Below are positions 1-15,253 of a DNA stretch of 64,000 nt, one piece after another. The stretch is from Triops longicaudatus. Its lineage: Eukaryota; Arthropoda; Branchiopoda; Notostraca; Triopsidae. The translations under genes were made by a program, and so were the position numbers. The notes below the pieces were generated by a model. That model had not been told where the DNA came from. It saw nothing but the letters and a program-made list of their open reading frames with translations, and did not search any database. The DNA lies in the NCBI GenBank assembly GCA_022885665.1, contig JAGQDJ010000053.1, forward strand, positions 310,001 to 374,000, read 5' to 3'. The first letter of the stretch is position 1. Every line of letters begins with the position of its first letter.

Positions 1-3000
1 TGAGGAATGTGCCCCTAAAAAGTTCGTTAACTTACAATGTGTTGAGGAGGGCCAACAAAACACCCGCACATTTTCCATGTCTGGAGTTGTCGGGTTGTAT
101 AGCAAGCTGAGTTAATTTGTGGGCAGCGATGGAAGCGATATATGGTGTTTTACAAGGAGTCATAAACTCGGCATATGCTGTATATTACAAGCCGCCTCGC
201 ATGCTTAATCAGCCTACCAGGCGAAACTTTCTTCTCAAACTTTCCAGACGTTTCCTTGCTCGGTTTCTGTTGTTTCTATTATAGTGTTGATGACGTTTTT
301 GACCCCTCCAGCATCACAATACGCCTCTGTATCCTTTTTTCGCGCCCAATCTTGCCGGCCACAAGAGACAAGGCTCTTGACAAACGTCAGTAATGAAACG
401 TCCATTTGCTCAAGGATCAACTGAAGATGGCTAAGCTTTTCAACGCCACGTTATGGGAAGTTTGGGCGTTTTCGCAGTTCGGTACACTACACTATAGTGC
501 AGTACGGTACGGTACTGTGTACGTAAATATTTGCATGTGGGGTAGAAAAAGGGGCTGTTTGGGCTTATGAAATAGAGATTCCCTAAGCTAAGAAGCCCGG
601 GACCCAAAGCAAGCTTGCTTCTTGTTACTACGCAAGTTTCTCCCGAATCCTGCAGCCTTAGCCCTTTGCCCCTTCCTTCCCACAAAACAAGACACACACG
701 AATACGACTCTGGCGCGACAAATTTCATTGTTGAGCGCACCCGCAAGAATGAAAACTGTCGGTTTGTCGGCGACAAACGGAACAGGATGGACATGCCGTG
801 TGTCAAAAACTGTAGTTGGCACAACTCGCATTTCACGCTCATTCGGCTTGGGCTTTTGTCGCAAAATTTTTGCAATTTTCTACGCCTAGAACTGCCATTC
901 TTTTCCCAGCCTTTAGGACCCAGTAAATCCCCATACCAACGCCCAACCGACGCCACCAAAAAGCACAAGATGACTATCGAGGGATTTCGCACGAGGAAAT
1001 TTTACAGCTATAAAATTCTCTCGCCTCTTTTTTTTTCTTACCGGAAAGTACACCATTCAGGCGGGGAAATGGGTAATGCGAAACGTTCCCAAACCTTGAA
1101 TGGCGGTTTTATGTTTTTTCAAATTTTTTTTTTCTGTTCGACATTAATGAAAGCTTTTGCGGTATGACCCATAATTGAGGTTCCCGCCATGGCTTACGCC
1201 AAACTTGCCTCCAAGTTTTCCTAACACGTCGAGTGCAGGTTGTGTTAAGGTCAGAAGAGTGGAAATCATTCAAGTTGTTATCTCCTTGTGCGCTCGTAAA
1301 AAGAAAAATCGCGACCGCGGCGGGGTCTTGTTGTTTCAGAAGTTGTGTCGGTGTTTTTCGGCCTCAACTTGTGAGGGGCAAAAGCTCAAGAATGCGGTTT
1401 TTAACCATAGTCCGGTCCCAGGTAAAAGACTGAAAAAGAAGAAGGTCAAAAAGGAAGGTTTCTGCATGTTTGCTACTTAAGAATTCGGTATAGACTGCTC
1501 ATCAGGCCTCAGATTCACAGCTTCCACCGCAGCAGCAGCGGGAGCAAGAACTGGGGGCTCTGGTACTCAAATCCTCCCCAAATTCAAGAATGAGTTTCAT
1601 TTTTCAAAAATTCGATCGACAGCATTTCCCCCCCCCCCTCCATATAAGGGGACTCTTACGGTCCACCTATCGAGTAATGGACATGGGATAGATCTTGACA
1701 TGAGCCCTTCCCATGCATCCCTGAAAACCATCGCCCCCTCCCCAGTTTAAGATTGCCGATTTCTAAAAGTAAGCTCATTTTTCACCACGGACATTAACTG
1801 CTTTCGTCTAGCGCTACGCTTTCGCAAACTCGACAGCCTAAACATTTGGTAACTGAAACTTTGACCCGGTGTCCTCTTCAACGCAGTAATTATATTATAT
1901 CGGACAGGACCCAAGCATATAGAAACTTCCATCAAGGACGGTCTACTTGTTGTTCTGGGGAGATCAGCTTAGCTTTAATTGTGCGACAAGTGCCTCAGCA
2001 AACCTTCGTCAAAACCAGTGTTAACCTTCGCTCAGGGACTTCAAATGGTAGCGCGAAACTTTTATCTTTGTGACGAAATTGTCTGTTTGTGAAAACTAGT
2101 TTACCTTCTCCGTCCCTTTGGCGATAACAACTCTGGTCCTGTTACGTTACGTGGCTCTTGAAGTAGAAAAACATGGTGCCCCATTCCCAGAAAAAGGTAC
2201 ACCATAGCGTTAGTCTCTCAAGAAAAAAAAAAATAACGACTCTCCGAGAGCTGACTAGGCCTATTGAGAATCACAACAAACAGTTACCGACGAAGTTACA
2301 AAGCGGTCTTGGCAGCTAGCTCGAATTCTGTCCTGTCATGCTATTATATGCGCCTTTCTTTTCAAAACTAAGAGCGAAACTTTCAACATTGCACTTTTCC
2401 ACACTTTTGACCACCATTTCCCCAAACTGTAGTTAATTTTTCCCTTCATCATCTCAGCTAATGATCTTTTAGTCTTCTTCTTATTTATTAATGCTGCTAT
2501 ATCGGACCCTTCTCTCGTTTCTTTTCTTTGCCCCCTTCCGCAACCTGGCACTTTGCTCGAAATTCCTCCGGTGACAGGGTGCGGCTCTTCATTTGTTCAA
2601 GACTTATCTTATCGACGCCTTTGATTCCGATGAGACGCCGTGTCTTCTTTGCTGTTGTCCTTGCCAGAGAGCTTCCTTGCTGGCGTTCGTCATCGAAGAG
2701 AATATCGACGGACCGAAACAGTCCACCTTAAGGTCCAAAGGGCTTTTCGGCGTCATAACAAACCCTCCAGCTTTCGAAATTCAAACCGTACGGACTCTTG
2801 TTGTTAAGGGAGGGGGGGGGGGGCACAGGAGGTTATTGGGGGCCAGATTCCCATGCTTCTGGAAGATCAACGAGCTTTTGAGGGAGCTCGATCAGTTCAA
2901 GTGACGTGGGAGAGCAAGCCAAGAGTTGGACTTGTCAGATAAGCTGTCGTTTCGTCGTTGACCAAGGGGTGTTTGGTAAAGCCCCAGAATTAACGTTTCA

Positions 3001-6000
3001 TATTCCCCCCATTCAAAAAGCCGCGACAAGTATGTTAAGCTCGTCCAAGTCTATGATTACACCTCTTTTAAGGGAGGTGGGGGAGGAGGATGAAACTTTC
3101 CAAGTTACAATGGACCCGCTGTGGAATTCGCCGACGTGCCAAATGGACAACACTGATCTTTAAGACGTGATACGTGTTTACGACCCTATCACGCGACAAT
3201 ACTAGTAACATGATCACACACGTATACACCGGGAGGAAAAAGAGAGACAAAAAAGAAAAGAGTGCCTACGAACCTGTTGGCATGTCTATTGTCAAGTAAT
3301 CCTAAAACGTTCCAAAGCTGCTTTGTAAACACAGACTGCGAATTATGTCTACAAGTTCAAAGATAGAGGACTAGCAGGTAGAAACGGGGAGGCAAGGGGG
3401 GCAAATCAGCACTATCTCTTAGAAAGTAATCGATCGCGGTCTACCTGTCTCATGAGTTGATTGCGTGCGATGCGAAACTTCCTTTTTGGCCACCTTCTTC
3501 CGGCACATCGTAAACAGCTTGGCAGGGAAGAGAAGTGGGAAGGAGGAGGCTTACACCTCCCCTCAAAAAAAGAATGAATTAGAAATGGAGACCCGCTTGA
3601 AACTTTTGGCGAGCTTTCAAAAAGGCCTCGGGCGCATTCATGCAGAACGTCGTGCAGCTAATTGATTCTTGTTACAGGCTAGCACATACATTCACACATT
3701 ACAGCACACAAAAAAGGGACAAGAAAAAAGCGTAACACGCTCACACTTTTTTGCTGGTCTGTCCCCAGAGCAAGAAAAGAAGGGTTGAACTCAAAATTAG
3801 CTGCTAAAACGAGCCCACGAACTTAACGACAATTAGTAACGCGCCTCTTACCACCAGCATACGCTAAACTAAATAATATAATACTGGTTTCCCACGGCCG
3901 TATAATCAGTCTTTTCTCCTTATTTCACAGCGTGAAGCTGGCTAGTTTTTTTCTGTTGTTTTCTTTTGCAATACGTAGCGTTAAAAAACGACCACAATCT
4001 TTTTCTTCCTCTATTTTTTTTTTACTAGTCGAAAAATTGGAGTGTATGAACGCTAATGTAGGCCTACTTCAAGCTCCATTTACCCCTGTGCCGTGAAGAC
4101 CCTATATTTGTTTTTGTGGGCTAAGGAGTCCCTCAAAAGTACTAACTTCCGATCAAGTGCTGGACTTTGCACGCTCTCATTAAAAAAACTTAACTTCCCG
4201 TTGCTTCCTTGAAATTGGTTTTCGTCACGAGAAAAAGACCAACTCCTTTTTGGGGGACCAACGCAAGGGTTTTATAGTGTCTAACCACACACTTTTAACC
4301 GCTTCCGTCAATAATAAGTGTCAATTCATTCTTCCCAATGCAAAGGAAAAAAAAAAACATAAATGGAAGAAACAATAAGCAGATAGCATGAAGAAAGTAC
4401 TCTCGCAAACAAAAGCGTCATAAAAATGTGCAAATATAGATGCATATCAAGAAAACATCATGATGTCACGCTCTTGTCAACACATTTTTGTGTTATAGGA
4501 AAAGTTTGCTCATGAAAACCTTTTTTTTAATTAAAACCAAAAACTTTCTTTTTCTCAGACAAGCAAGCACAAAAGAGCCCATTTTCTCCAAAGCCATACT
4601 ATTTCGTACGGTGCGTTGAATACACAGAATTAACCCTCCATTAACGTGGTCTCGTTTTGCGCGGTTTCAATTTTTACGTGGTAGGATATTTGGTAATTTG
4701 GTAATTTTTACGTGGTAGGATATTTGGTAAGTCTTCGCTAAAAATTACACGGCACTGTAACTCAAAATTAAAAACTTTTTCTTTTATGTCAACATAAGGG
4801 TAAGTATTTTGGCTCCAAAATGCGCAATTTTGAAGCACTAATGGAGATTCAGTAGAATCGAAGACCGGTGTAGCGAGTCAAGTCAAATAGACAGTTTTCA
4901 ACTTCTTTGATTTGCAATATTCTTTAAAGGCTTCTGTTAACAAAAGCGGTTTAAAGATCGCCCAGATATCATCGGTAACCCTTCATATGTACGTCCCAAT
5001 TAACACTAGATTGTTTGCTATTTTTTAACTTAATGAGAATGAACTTCCTTAGAGAACGGAACACATCCCTATCTTACACGTGTTATACATGGCTCGGTTT
5101 AGGCGTTTCTGTTTTTGTGAAAGCGATCTACCGCGTGAGTGGGAGGATCACTCTATACAGGTAAGTTTTGCTTCGCGTAGCTTCAGCTCACGAATGATCC
5201 AATGTATGAAGATAACGACACCCAGTACTCAGCGAAATTTAGATACGAATTGTGGGTTGTTTCCCGATGTGTCGTCCCATATTCTTATGAGCACTGTCCC
5301 TATGGATACATTTTTCACAAACGCAACAAGCAGATCATATTGAATCCTATTAACTATGTAAAAACTTGGCACACGTGCTGGCATGTACTATGTCCACCGT
5401 ACCGATTTTTATTTGTTATAAAATAGATAACACCAACCTGCATTCCTGTCTATATAAAATGGTACACCTCTATGTGGCATTTCAAACATCCAAACACCCG
5501 TTTTTTCTTCTAAGACTTGTGCGACACAACACACAGAAGAGGGGACAACACCATATCAAAGTCCTTAGTAAACCTCACACGTTTACCTAGAATGCTGTTG
5601 TTGAAAAGGTACAAAAGATCCGTTTTATTTCCATTTTGTATGTTGAAACCGTGTTGAACCTTTTTCGTGCGTAAAACGTGGCTTCCTAATGTAGCCAGGA
5701 ATCTTGGTTTGCTGGGTGAGACCGTGGACGAATCGTATGTGAAAGAGAAAAGAGAAACTGTACAATCTAGCTGCAATTTGCGTTTACCCTATATTTAACT
5801 TGTACAACCCTTTCATTTCCTCTATGATTATTTTCCCCTCATCGCCCTTTTCACCCGATCTGCTGGTGCTTTGAGGTAGGATTTTTCTCGTGGAAGCTTA
5901 ACAGGTTATGTCCAGTCTTGTCCACCTTCATGAAGCGGAAAGACGAGATTCACTTAACGGCCAGAGCTCTTCAAGCACCTGACATAGGCTCGAAAAAGGG

Positions 6001-9000
6001 GTAAGAGTCGTTTATTCTTTTCACCCCCACATTAAATTGACAGTCAACATCCCCCCCCCCCCCACACTCCAACGTCCACGTGTTAATCACGCTGACGATA
6101 CAGCTCGACAAGCTGTAAAGGGAGCCCCTAGACAAGAAAATGATAGAGGACTAAGTTCGGGTGGCTCGCTGGTCACACCAGCTCGTAAACAGTAATCAAA
6201 CCCCCCCAGACATGTAGTAAAAATCGACTTCAGTGGAAAACTCGGGGGGAGGAAGGGGGGCTGAACATAGACGAGACAGAGAAAAGAAATTCTCAGTTCT
6301 TGAAATTTTCTCGGTGGGCAGAAAGATCTCTGAGCCTAACAAAGAGACGCGAGGATGCACAGGTCCGCATTTATCGGTTGTAGACGAGAAAAACTTGAAT
6401 TTCGACAAACCCCTTCGCACCACAAATCAGTTCCTACGCTTTTCCCTTATGTGCTGGTCACAATGTAATACAGAAAAATATCCTAGAACAATAGGACTTA
6501 CCATGGATAGTGCCGCGCACATACAGCCATCTTTTCACATTGCTTAGGTGGTGGCTCATTAAAAAGCCGTTTTAGGGTAACAAATTACCAGGCAACTTGA
6601 CCCATCCAATGAGACTTACAGGCTTTTCAGGCTTTCCATCATATAATTGGTCCATTGAATGCGCTTTCTTTTCTTTTTAAAGAATTTTTGAAAACCGTAA
6701 CTTTAAACGTCGCTTATTATGTGCCTCCCGAGACTTTTTTTTTTTCCTCACATGGCCCTATAACAAGTAAGGGTACTCCACAAAGTTTTCTTTTGTTTAG
6801 CAGACAAAAAGTGTTTGGACGCCAAGCTTGTGCGTCTCAGACCAACACGGAGATTTGAATGCAGCCATAGTTTTCTGAATGTCCTCGTAAAACGTAAACC
6901 GTTTGCTTCTCTGTCACTTTCTGCGTTCTTTAAATGGCTTCCAACACTGAGACGTTCCTTTCATTGTTGCTTTAACGAAGCAGGCAAGCATGAGGCGAAG
7001 TCCCACAGTCGGACGAGAGTTAAGGGGGAAAATGGAATATAAATAGAGCTTCAAAAAGTTCGCCAACGATTCATTTACGGGAGCACAAGAAGAGACGAGT
7101 CGTTAACTCTTTTGGCGGGGAGCAATGTCTTGCGACGAAACAGGTCCAGCATAATGAAGACGCGGAGGTTTCAGACCCATACCAGAACCCTTTTCAGTCT
7201 TTGTTGCTAATGCAACAAACTAACGGGACTTTCTACGGACGTCGACTTGGAGCGAGTTTTCGTGGTGGTGCTCTAAGAGGAACCTGTGCGCACAAGATAC
7301 GCTCGGGAAGATGGCTTGGCCAGGTGGAGCGGAAACCCCCGCGTGAACCAGGCTTTTCCGTTTTGAAGGGCTGTAAACAACAAAGAGGGATAGCCAATGT
7401 TTACAAACATTACAACTCGGGAGGAAAGCCTGCTGAAAGCTTTCCAAGGGCTGACAACGCTTTTACGCCCCTTGCTTGTCAATAATAACGCTAAACACCT
7501 CGCAGCAACGCAACAAACATTATTTTCACACAACGTGAATTACCTTCAATGTTACTCCAAGGATTACACAAAATACTCTCGATTTTTTCCGTGTCCACCT
7601 TACTACGATCGCCTTGTTACGTGATCGCATACTTTTTTTTACTACAACGCTTTGAAACTGTTGATATTTTTGCTCTTGTGGGCTTACATGTTCCCTCGTA
7701 TTACTGTCACATTAGCCAAAAATGCTTGCTGAGTGAACATTTTCATTGTAAGTGAACTAAATCCCAAAAATTTCACTTCATGAACCCAAATTCTACAAAT
7801 TGTGCAGGCACTAAAATGTGCCATGAAATCCTACTTTTTTAATCAATTTTTTTTTTTAACGGAATCGTTACAATGAAGAAATGACGGAATTCATGCGGGT
7901 CGAAGCAGCCCAACTGGGGTGTTTTACAGTTAGCACAGATAAATATGATTCGCTTTGAGATTCATTTGATACTGATCTTTGAACAGGCTTAAGGTTTACA
8001 GAGAGAACTTGCGTTTGGTGTAATGCTTGCATTTCGGGGATAATTCTACCTGTCCACCGGGAGGGGGGGGGTCGCTATCGCCTCCCGTTATAGTGGGCAG
8101 ACATGTACAAGCTGATGTCGTTTTTATAAGAAAATATTGTGTTGTAACGAGTATTGCGCCATAAAGCAACGTTATCCTAGGGAGAAATGGGAACGCGACT
8201 AAGCTCTTAGGTCATCTTGTCAAGATTTGGGAATGGAAATGCGCCTATAAGGTTTCCGAAGCGATCTGGGCTTCGACGGTGGTTTGGGGGGATAAACATC
8301 TCCTACCAAAGTCGCCACATCCTTCGTCCTGATTCTAAAATGGTAAAGAATCCTGGTCTATGCCCCAGTCCCGCTGTCCAGCTGCTGCATTTTCGAGTCA
8401 CGATTTCTTCACAGCCACACCACTACGCTATTAATGTGCAGGACAGGTGAGAGAGCAGGGACAGCCCTTTTTTCAGGATAGAAATAGTACAGTACTCCCG
8501 AATATCGAAATTCCCGAGTTGCTGTCCACTTCCTATGAGGTTTTTGTGGATGCCCAACAGCTGCTGCCTTTTTGGCGCCAAAAGTAAGCTATAGTGAAAA
8601 AATGAAATGATACCGGAAGTCGTAGTACGCTTTTGTTTTGGTAAAAATACTCTCCACGCTTTTCTTGTTTTTACAACTTCTCTTTGCTTGACCCTTCGTT
8701 TTTGGGTGTTGCTGCCGAGGTAAGGGTAGATAACCAAGGCCAAAAGCTATGGAGTCGAATCTCTCCACAATACCACGTGGATTAAATGCTCCTGTCGAGC
8801 TTGGCTGCTCATCTACAATCACAAGCCAGCCAGAAGCCAATCCAAGCATGCAGAATCCTTGTCGTGTCAAGCTTCCTTTTTACCTGTCTCGGAGTGAGAG
8901 AGAGAAAGAAATGTGTGTGTGGTTCATGCCACGTCGATCTTCAGTTTAGATTCCTTCGCATTGCGACCTGAAATGCAGAAAACGCCTCGAGAACTATACA

Positions 9001-12000
9001 TGCATGTCCGAAAGTTCGTTAAGAAGAGCGCTCGAAAGACTTTTCTGACCAACAATTATCAGATGGCAGACGGACCGCAGTAATCTTTTAAAAACGATGA
9101 CACATTTTGCACCTTTATGGTGGTCTGCAGCCTTCAAGGAACCTGGGTTAAAACAAGTACGTAGTTCAAAACAAGTTTTGAATATGGGAAATGTTTTCGC
9201 TTTACTCCCAGCTCGAACAAAAGACAGCAATGCCCGAACTACGTTGTACTTTTATTCTTTAGACTGTATTAGACTTGAGTTGGGTTAACTACGGGCTGTA
9301 ATTGGGCGAAATTCAAATCAGCTAGGCCAGTTCATCTAAGCTTAACAGAAAAAAGTTGAGTTGGCTTTACACTAGTATTCACATACTTCATGTAAATAGT
9401 AAATAACCTGGCTTCGATTAACCTCATACAAAACCAAGTGAGAAAAGCCTCTCAAGGATTCTTAGACACAATAAGTACTATAAGAGAAATTTGCGTCAAA
9501 CCTTATTTTGTCCACCATATTCTCAGTTTTTTCATTTACAGTCGTCTACTAAGATCAATTTTATAAGACTAGGAGAAAAATAGTTGACTTGTTTTTGAGT
9601 TGACTCGAAACCGAAAATTTTTAAGTCGTTTACAGTGAACTACTCGTTGCATTTTACATTGACTTGACGCAACATAATTTTCACACGACAGCTTATGTCT
9701 AACTTGGAGATAGGAATATACATTTACTCACTTTCATTTCACTTGCATTGATCCAAGTGTTTCAAGTGTTCGAAGAAGTGAGTTCAGATAACTTGCTTTA
9801 AATAATGCGTTCAATTTCTAGAAAATCGAAGATGTTATGCGTTTCTAAATTAGTCTCTTTGGAATAAAAAAAGCTGTCCATTATTCACAACCCTTGTGAA
9901 TGCACAGGTTCTGCAAGTCCAACGTTATTCATAACGATGATACTATATATCTTCTGGAATAGTTTTCAGGGGTCATGGTGAGAGATCTCGAATTACTTTG
10001 AAAGCTTTCAGGTGGGTTAGTCTTCATGTTCCCTGGTCAGCTCTTACTGCGTGCTTTTTTCCTATATAATGAATTTTCTTTACCTCCTATCGTTAACTCC
10101 AGTCTTCGCCGATCTTCTTCTTTGGAGATGTGATAGGTTTTGAAAGGAAATATATAAATCAAAACTGTTCCACAGTAAGGACAACAACCTGGGAAAGGTC
10201 TTGGAAAGCAACTGATTCTTCAAAGTTTTCCTCTAAGAACAAGAAGTTTTAATGATCTTAAGTAACGTTGGTAAAGGTTTCGTAACAGGAGTACGCGAAG
10301 TAAGGCAGACATGGTCTCTTCGCTTTGGTGTAGCGTCCAAGGATTTCTTATATCCATGCCAGACACAGTAATAGAAACGGATACCTGGAGCGAGGCTTGT
10401 CCAGACTTTAAAATCCCCGCGTCATGTGGGCAGCGGTAAAAGCGCGCCTACATGGACACACATACGTGGACTATGTCCAGTATGCATCTAAGGTTAAAGA
10501 AAACAATGGTCTCGAAAAGCGAGAGATTTTTGGTTGCAGGCTATTTGCGACCACATTCAGAGGAGGCCAAAGGCCGTTTCGGCCGGCGGGAAATCTCGGG
10601 AAGATGGTGCATTATAACAACACATCACCCCAAGGGTTTGTCCAGCCGCTGCTGCTCCTCAAAAGAGCTACAAGAATCCCAAACGGCGATGCAGGTGGGG
10701 GAGATGTGTATACATATGTGCTATTATCTTGAAAAGGAATTTTTGGCTCAGATCATTGAGGTACTCATACCTTTTCCGAATGTTACTCATGGGGGTTAGG
10801 GTGGAAGATGCAGTTTTCGGTCCTTCATCAAGTTGTGGACGTGCAGTATCGCTACTTGGGAATTTAAGTGCGATTACACGACAAGGGGTGTATTGTGGTG
10901 TATTTTAAAGCTTGAGGGAGCATGAGCATTTTCATAAGCTTTTCGAAGAAAACGACTCACTAATCCCGTTCTAAGCGTCAAACAGTAATTTTGGAATCCA
11001 AATAAATTCACTTGGGAGACCCCATGAATAGTTAACAAGGAAAATTTATGACCAACTCATATCTTTAGGAAGCAATATAGAGGTGCTAGGTACGCACGCG
11101 TGCTTGCCAACTGCTGTAGTCGTTAATTCTTCTTCTATTGTTCATTTTTTGTTCGTTTAGGCCTGTTTAACACCTCAGTATGCACTCGGGGCTTCATCGG
11201 CCTTGCAATTGTCAGCTGGTTCTTATCTTTTTAAGACGCCAATCAGACATCTGGTTAGTGTTTTACGACAGGAGTTCCGAAGATGTACCTACAGCACAAC
11301 ACTCACCCCTTTCAGCCTTTCTCTTGCATCGTAGTTAATCCATTACGCGCGCTGGACAAGGAAACACGTGCGGGGAACAAACCACCAAGACTTAACCCAG
11401 CATATGTCGTTTGTGTGCTAAATGTTGGGAAATGACCATTGTTTTTCTTGTAACTCAATCCTTATTCAATAAATCGAAGACGAATTCATCATCCAACGTC
11501 TTCATTAGCAGCCTTCTGTAGTCCTGTTACGGGCCCCAGGTGTTCTCTGCCCAATGCGCAAAAACGACAATGGAAGCGGAATTGAATCGGTTTCTTGCTC
11601 TAATGACTCTGTATCCCCTCACTTCCTTTCTGGACAACTCTAAGAAACTCACAAGCCACCTTGAAAAATCGAACTCGGGCCATTGTTGACATAATAGCTC
11701 ACTACGAGCGGAGAGGAAAAAAGTCGATATATTTCTGTGAGGGTGTCTTTCAACCTCTCCGATACCTGAGAGGAACTATAATGATAATCTGGTTGGGCGT
11801 TAAGATCCGGCTTCTTTTTGGTTACGATTTCCAAGGCTCTGAAACCACCTTTCCCAAGCCCCAGCTTCTCCGATTTGCCAGAACGCCGCTCGGCCAAAGG
11901 ATGCTGTTCGAGTCATGCGAAAGTTTTAGAAAAATCCGTCAAGGCTTCTCCCTTGGTTACGGCAGACCTTAGATGGCTTCCAGACAAGGCAAAAACAAGC

Positions 12001-15000
12001 TACCAAGGCCGAACGCTCGCGTCAGTAAGTGCGGAAAACTCTCGCTCGCTTTACAAGGCTGTAAAAAAACGCCTACACTCCGTTGCTAACAGGTACCAAA
12101 TATTGTAAGCGAAGTGCTTTATGAGGACTGTTAGCTAGCAAAATTAAAAATCCCAAGCGGAAAGACATGAATGAAACCTATTCCATTCCTTTTTTCTTTT
12201 CCTAAAGGAATGAGAGCAGAAGAGCTGTTCATAGGTAGAAAAACATGATGTTATTAGTATTTTCGTGAAAATTCGAGACATTTCGGGCGACAAAAAGAGC
12301 AATAGTGATCTTAAAGTTTGAACAAGAAAAGAATGACATTCACGGCCAAAAGTTCGTAACTAGTTTTACCTGACAAAAGTTTTTACCGGAGTGACCCACC
12401 GATTACTTTCCACTACAATAGAGACACATATAAAAAGTCCTTCAATTGTGAATTAATCCGGTCTAGGGTCCAAAACAGCCATACTAAAACTTCAGTTTTA
12501 TTCACATGCTTTTTGCCTAACTAAGTAAAATAAGCTCACAAAACTGCCACAAAAACAATAAAAGCTGTCAGACCGGAACTGGTTTTTCAGAGAGTTTTAG
12601 TAGTGTCGCATGCGAGGATTACAAGTCAGCAAGCGAGTTCTCTTAACTCTGTAACCCCAAAGTGGATGACAGATGGTCAGTCTGGTGTACAAAAGCTTAC
12701 CGCTTAGATATAACATATCCATTTATATGAATGTAGAAAGAAAAAAGGCAAAGCAACGCAGCTCAGGGACTTGTAAAGTGTTCCCGGAAGGAAATGCAAC
12801 GCGTCCCAATGCGGATGCAAATGGCATCCTGAAGCTTGCGCTTTATCAACGCCCCCAAAATGCGCGAAGTGCAGTATAGTGTATGGGCAATCTGGTATGT
12901 GCAAGCAACAAACGGCCAGGAAGCAGGATGGAAATCTTCTCCCAATCCCAGTGCACAGCTCATGACACGCCACACGCAAGACGAATGGCAAAACGCACAC
13001 CAGAACTTATTAAGCAAAATTGCAGGGTTGAATCCCTTTGCAAGTTCCTAATTGTAATACGTTTGCATCATGTAATTCAAACTAGGGATTGCCTTTCAAT
13101 GAATAATTCTCTCAATGAAATAAAAAAGAATAGAAGCACAAGAGGCAAAAGAGATCTAAGAATAGTGTGAAATGAACGAACAAATACTTACAGGGTTGGT
13201 ATTCTTGCCGTTACGAGACAAAAAGAGCTGGGGCGTGTAATGAGGCAGACGCCGCTTGAATTTTAATGTTTTCTTCTCAAGGATTCCCTGCTGAGCCACA
13301 CCAAACAATACACAGACTCATGTTACCCCTGTTGTATACTTAATAAAGCATGAATGAGTTATATCAACTGAACGGGAACTCCGAGCAGCAACATCAAATG
13401 GAAACCGGAACAAGTCCCCCCGACAAGCTGTAAATTCTCTTGGCGGACAAAACTTAGATATTACAAATCGTTCTCTTTTGCAGAAAACCCAGTCAAATTT
13501 TGTTTTTTATCAGGTTTCTTCTGTTTTGTTGTACCTTTTCTCTTACTCACTGCTACTCGTCCTGACAGTTGGCTAGCGTTCTGGCGGTCTATGCAAAAGA
13601 GCATTATAATGAGCGCATCTCCGGCCTGCCGCCGTGGCCTTTTGTCCCTAGGACCATCATCATAATTTTCTATTTTTTTGTATGTGTGCCCAAATTATAT
13701 TTTCCTTATAAGGTCTAAGAGCCATCCCAGTCTCCTTGACTCCCTTACTTTGGCAGTTATCCCTTAATTTGACCTGTGGATTCTACGCCCTTCTTCGCTG
13801 CTCACAAGGTGTAATAATGACACTGGGTACTGTATAGGAAACGTTCAGCTCTTGGTTTAGTTAGATTTTTAACCTTTCTAATTTCACAAAGCTACCGACT
13901 TAACGCACTCCCCAGAGCCCACCGTGTAATCGAACCAGACTCTCAAGTTTTGATCGATGGGCTGTTTATCCAAGGCCCACCTACTCCTTTTCTTCGCAGC
14001 TACTGGCGTTTACTCGCACTGTATCCGACGTAGACCATGGTAGTCAAAATCGAATCGGGAAAAATAATACCTCATCAACTACCGAAGATGTCAAATAAAG
14101 CGTCCTTTTCCCTTAGGAAACCCACCGTTCGCATATCCTTAATTACTGGGCCGTGTTGACTTCAACGAAAACAAAACTTCTTCTCAGACTTCTCCCACAG
14201 GTTACCGGTCTAACGAAGCGTGCTCGACGAGGTGGGTCTTCGCCCATTCTTTTTCTTTTTTATGGAAAAAAACTTTTCATTGTTAGAAGACATTACTGCC
14301 TATTGCCCAAGAGGCTAATTCTAAAGCACGCACTTGACTTGGAAATGAAGTTTAAAGGGGCAAAGACGGGTCCTCCAAAGGAGCCCTAGGTATTTTCCAA
14401 AGAGGGCTTCTGCTTCCAAGAATACTCAGCCCGTTTCTCAGAAAAGAGGGCTTTTCATTCATTTTTCTTGCCCAAAACAAGTTACGGAGGGCGAAAACCG
14501 AGAGAGTGAGAGGGAGAAAAAAGATAGGAGGGTGAGGGCCTAAAACTAGCTGATCATGAGAACCGTTCTGGTTTTAAAGGAAACTTCAATGTGGTAGAAC
14601 TCTTTATACTCTATATTCCATATACATGAACTCTTTCCATGCAAACGTCCTAAACCAGTCCATTAAATAAAGGAAACAGTTTTCATTTGTCATCTTGTAG
14701 ATATTCTTGTATGGAATTGCAAGATGTTAAAAAAATAATGATAAAGGTTTCTATGTGTCTAATGTTGCAAGTTATTTAAAAAAAAAAAGTTGTGAAATTC
14801 AAACGAAGCGCAAAGCCAAAGAAAGTCAGTTTCCAATGTTAATAAATATTGATATAATAAATTCAGACTATTTACAAGTTTAGACTTTTAAGTCAGTTGA
14901 AGTAATTTGAAAGAAAAGTCAAAACATTCAAAGTAATTTTGGAGCACTAAAGTTAATTCGAAAGCAACTGAAAACTCTCAGCGTTTTCTACACTTAGTTC

Positions 15001-15253
15001 CTTAGGAAGAAAGAAAGTGACAACACATGATAATACAAGAAATATAGGAGGAATTTGAATTTGATTTTTTTCTTCGTACCTTGTTACCATGTCCAAGCTC
15101 GGAAACATGTTCAGACGTTGTGTTCCGTTTTTATTTTGTGACAGACGAGGGACTTGACAGCTTCGGGAAATTTCTGTTCTTTACGTTTCCACTACACGTG
15201 AAGAAAAAACTCTAGCCTAACGTTAGAAGAACCCATATAGATGATCAGACATC
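1..15253. other. Long stretch upstream of Myc with no recognised gene
   Basis: Frames of up to 181 codons (622-1167 on +) occur, but the longest overlap others on the opposite strand, lack domains and show no consistent splice-site framing. A 34-bp tandem duplication lies at 4669-4730. G/C homopolymers of 9-13 bases are at 1628-1638, 2812-2823, 6051-6063 and 8063-8071. B-box-like matches to tRNA genes were checked (for example 11889, 13032) and lack an A box and cloverleaf. It may hold Myc regulatory elements or introns of an unrecognised gene. Confidence 0.5.
4669..4730 (+). repeat. 34-bp tandem duplication
   Basis: Two copies of a unit beginning AATTTTTACGTGGTAGGATA are offset by 34 bases. 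The first 28 bases are identical and the copies are separated by a partial repeat of the unit's end. It looks like a local slippage or duplication event with no coding context. Confidence 0.85.

Noticed and set aside
622..1167. 181-codon frame near the left edge
   Set aside because: It overlaps 134- and 68-codon frames on the other strand, shows no domain, and has a Phe-rich low-complexity end.
13020..13050. GGGTTGAATCCC, resembling a tRNA T-arm
   Set aside because: No A box or D-arm upstream and no acceptor stem pairing.
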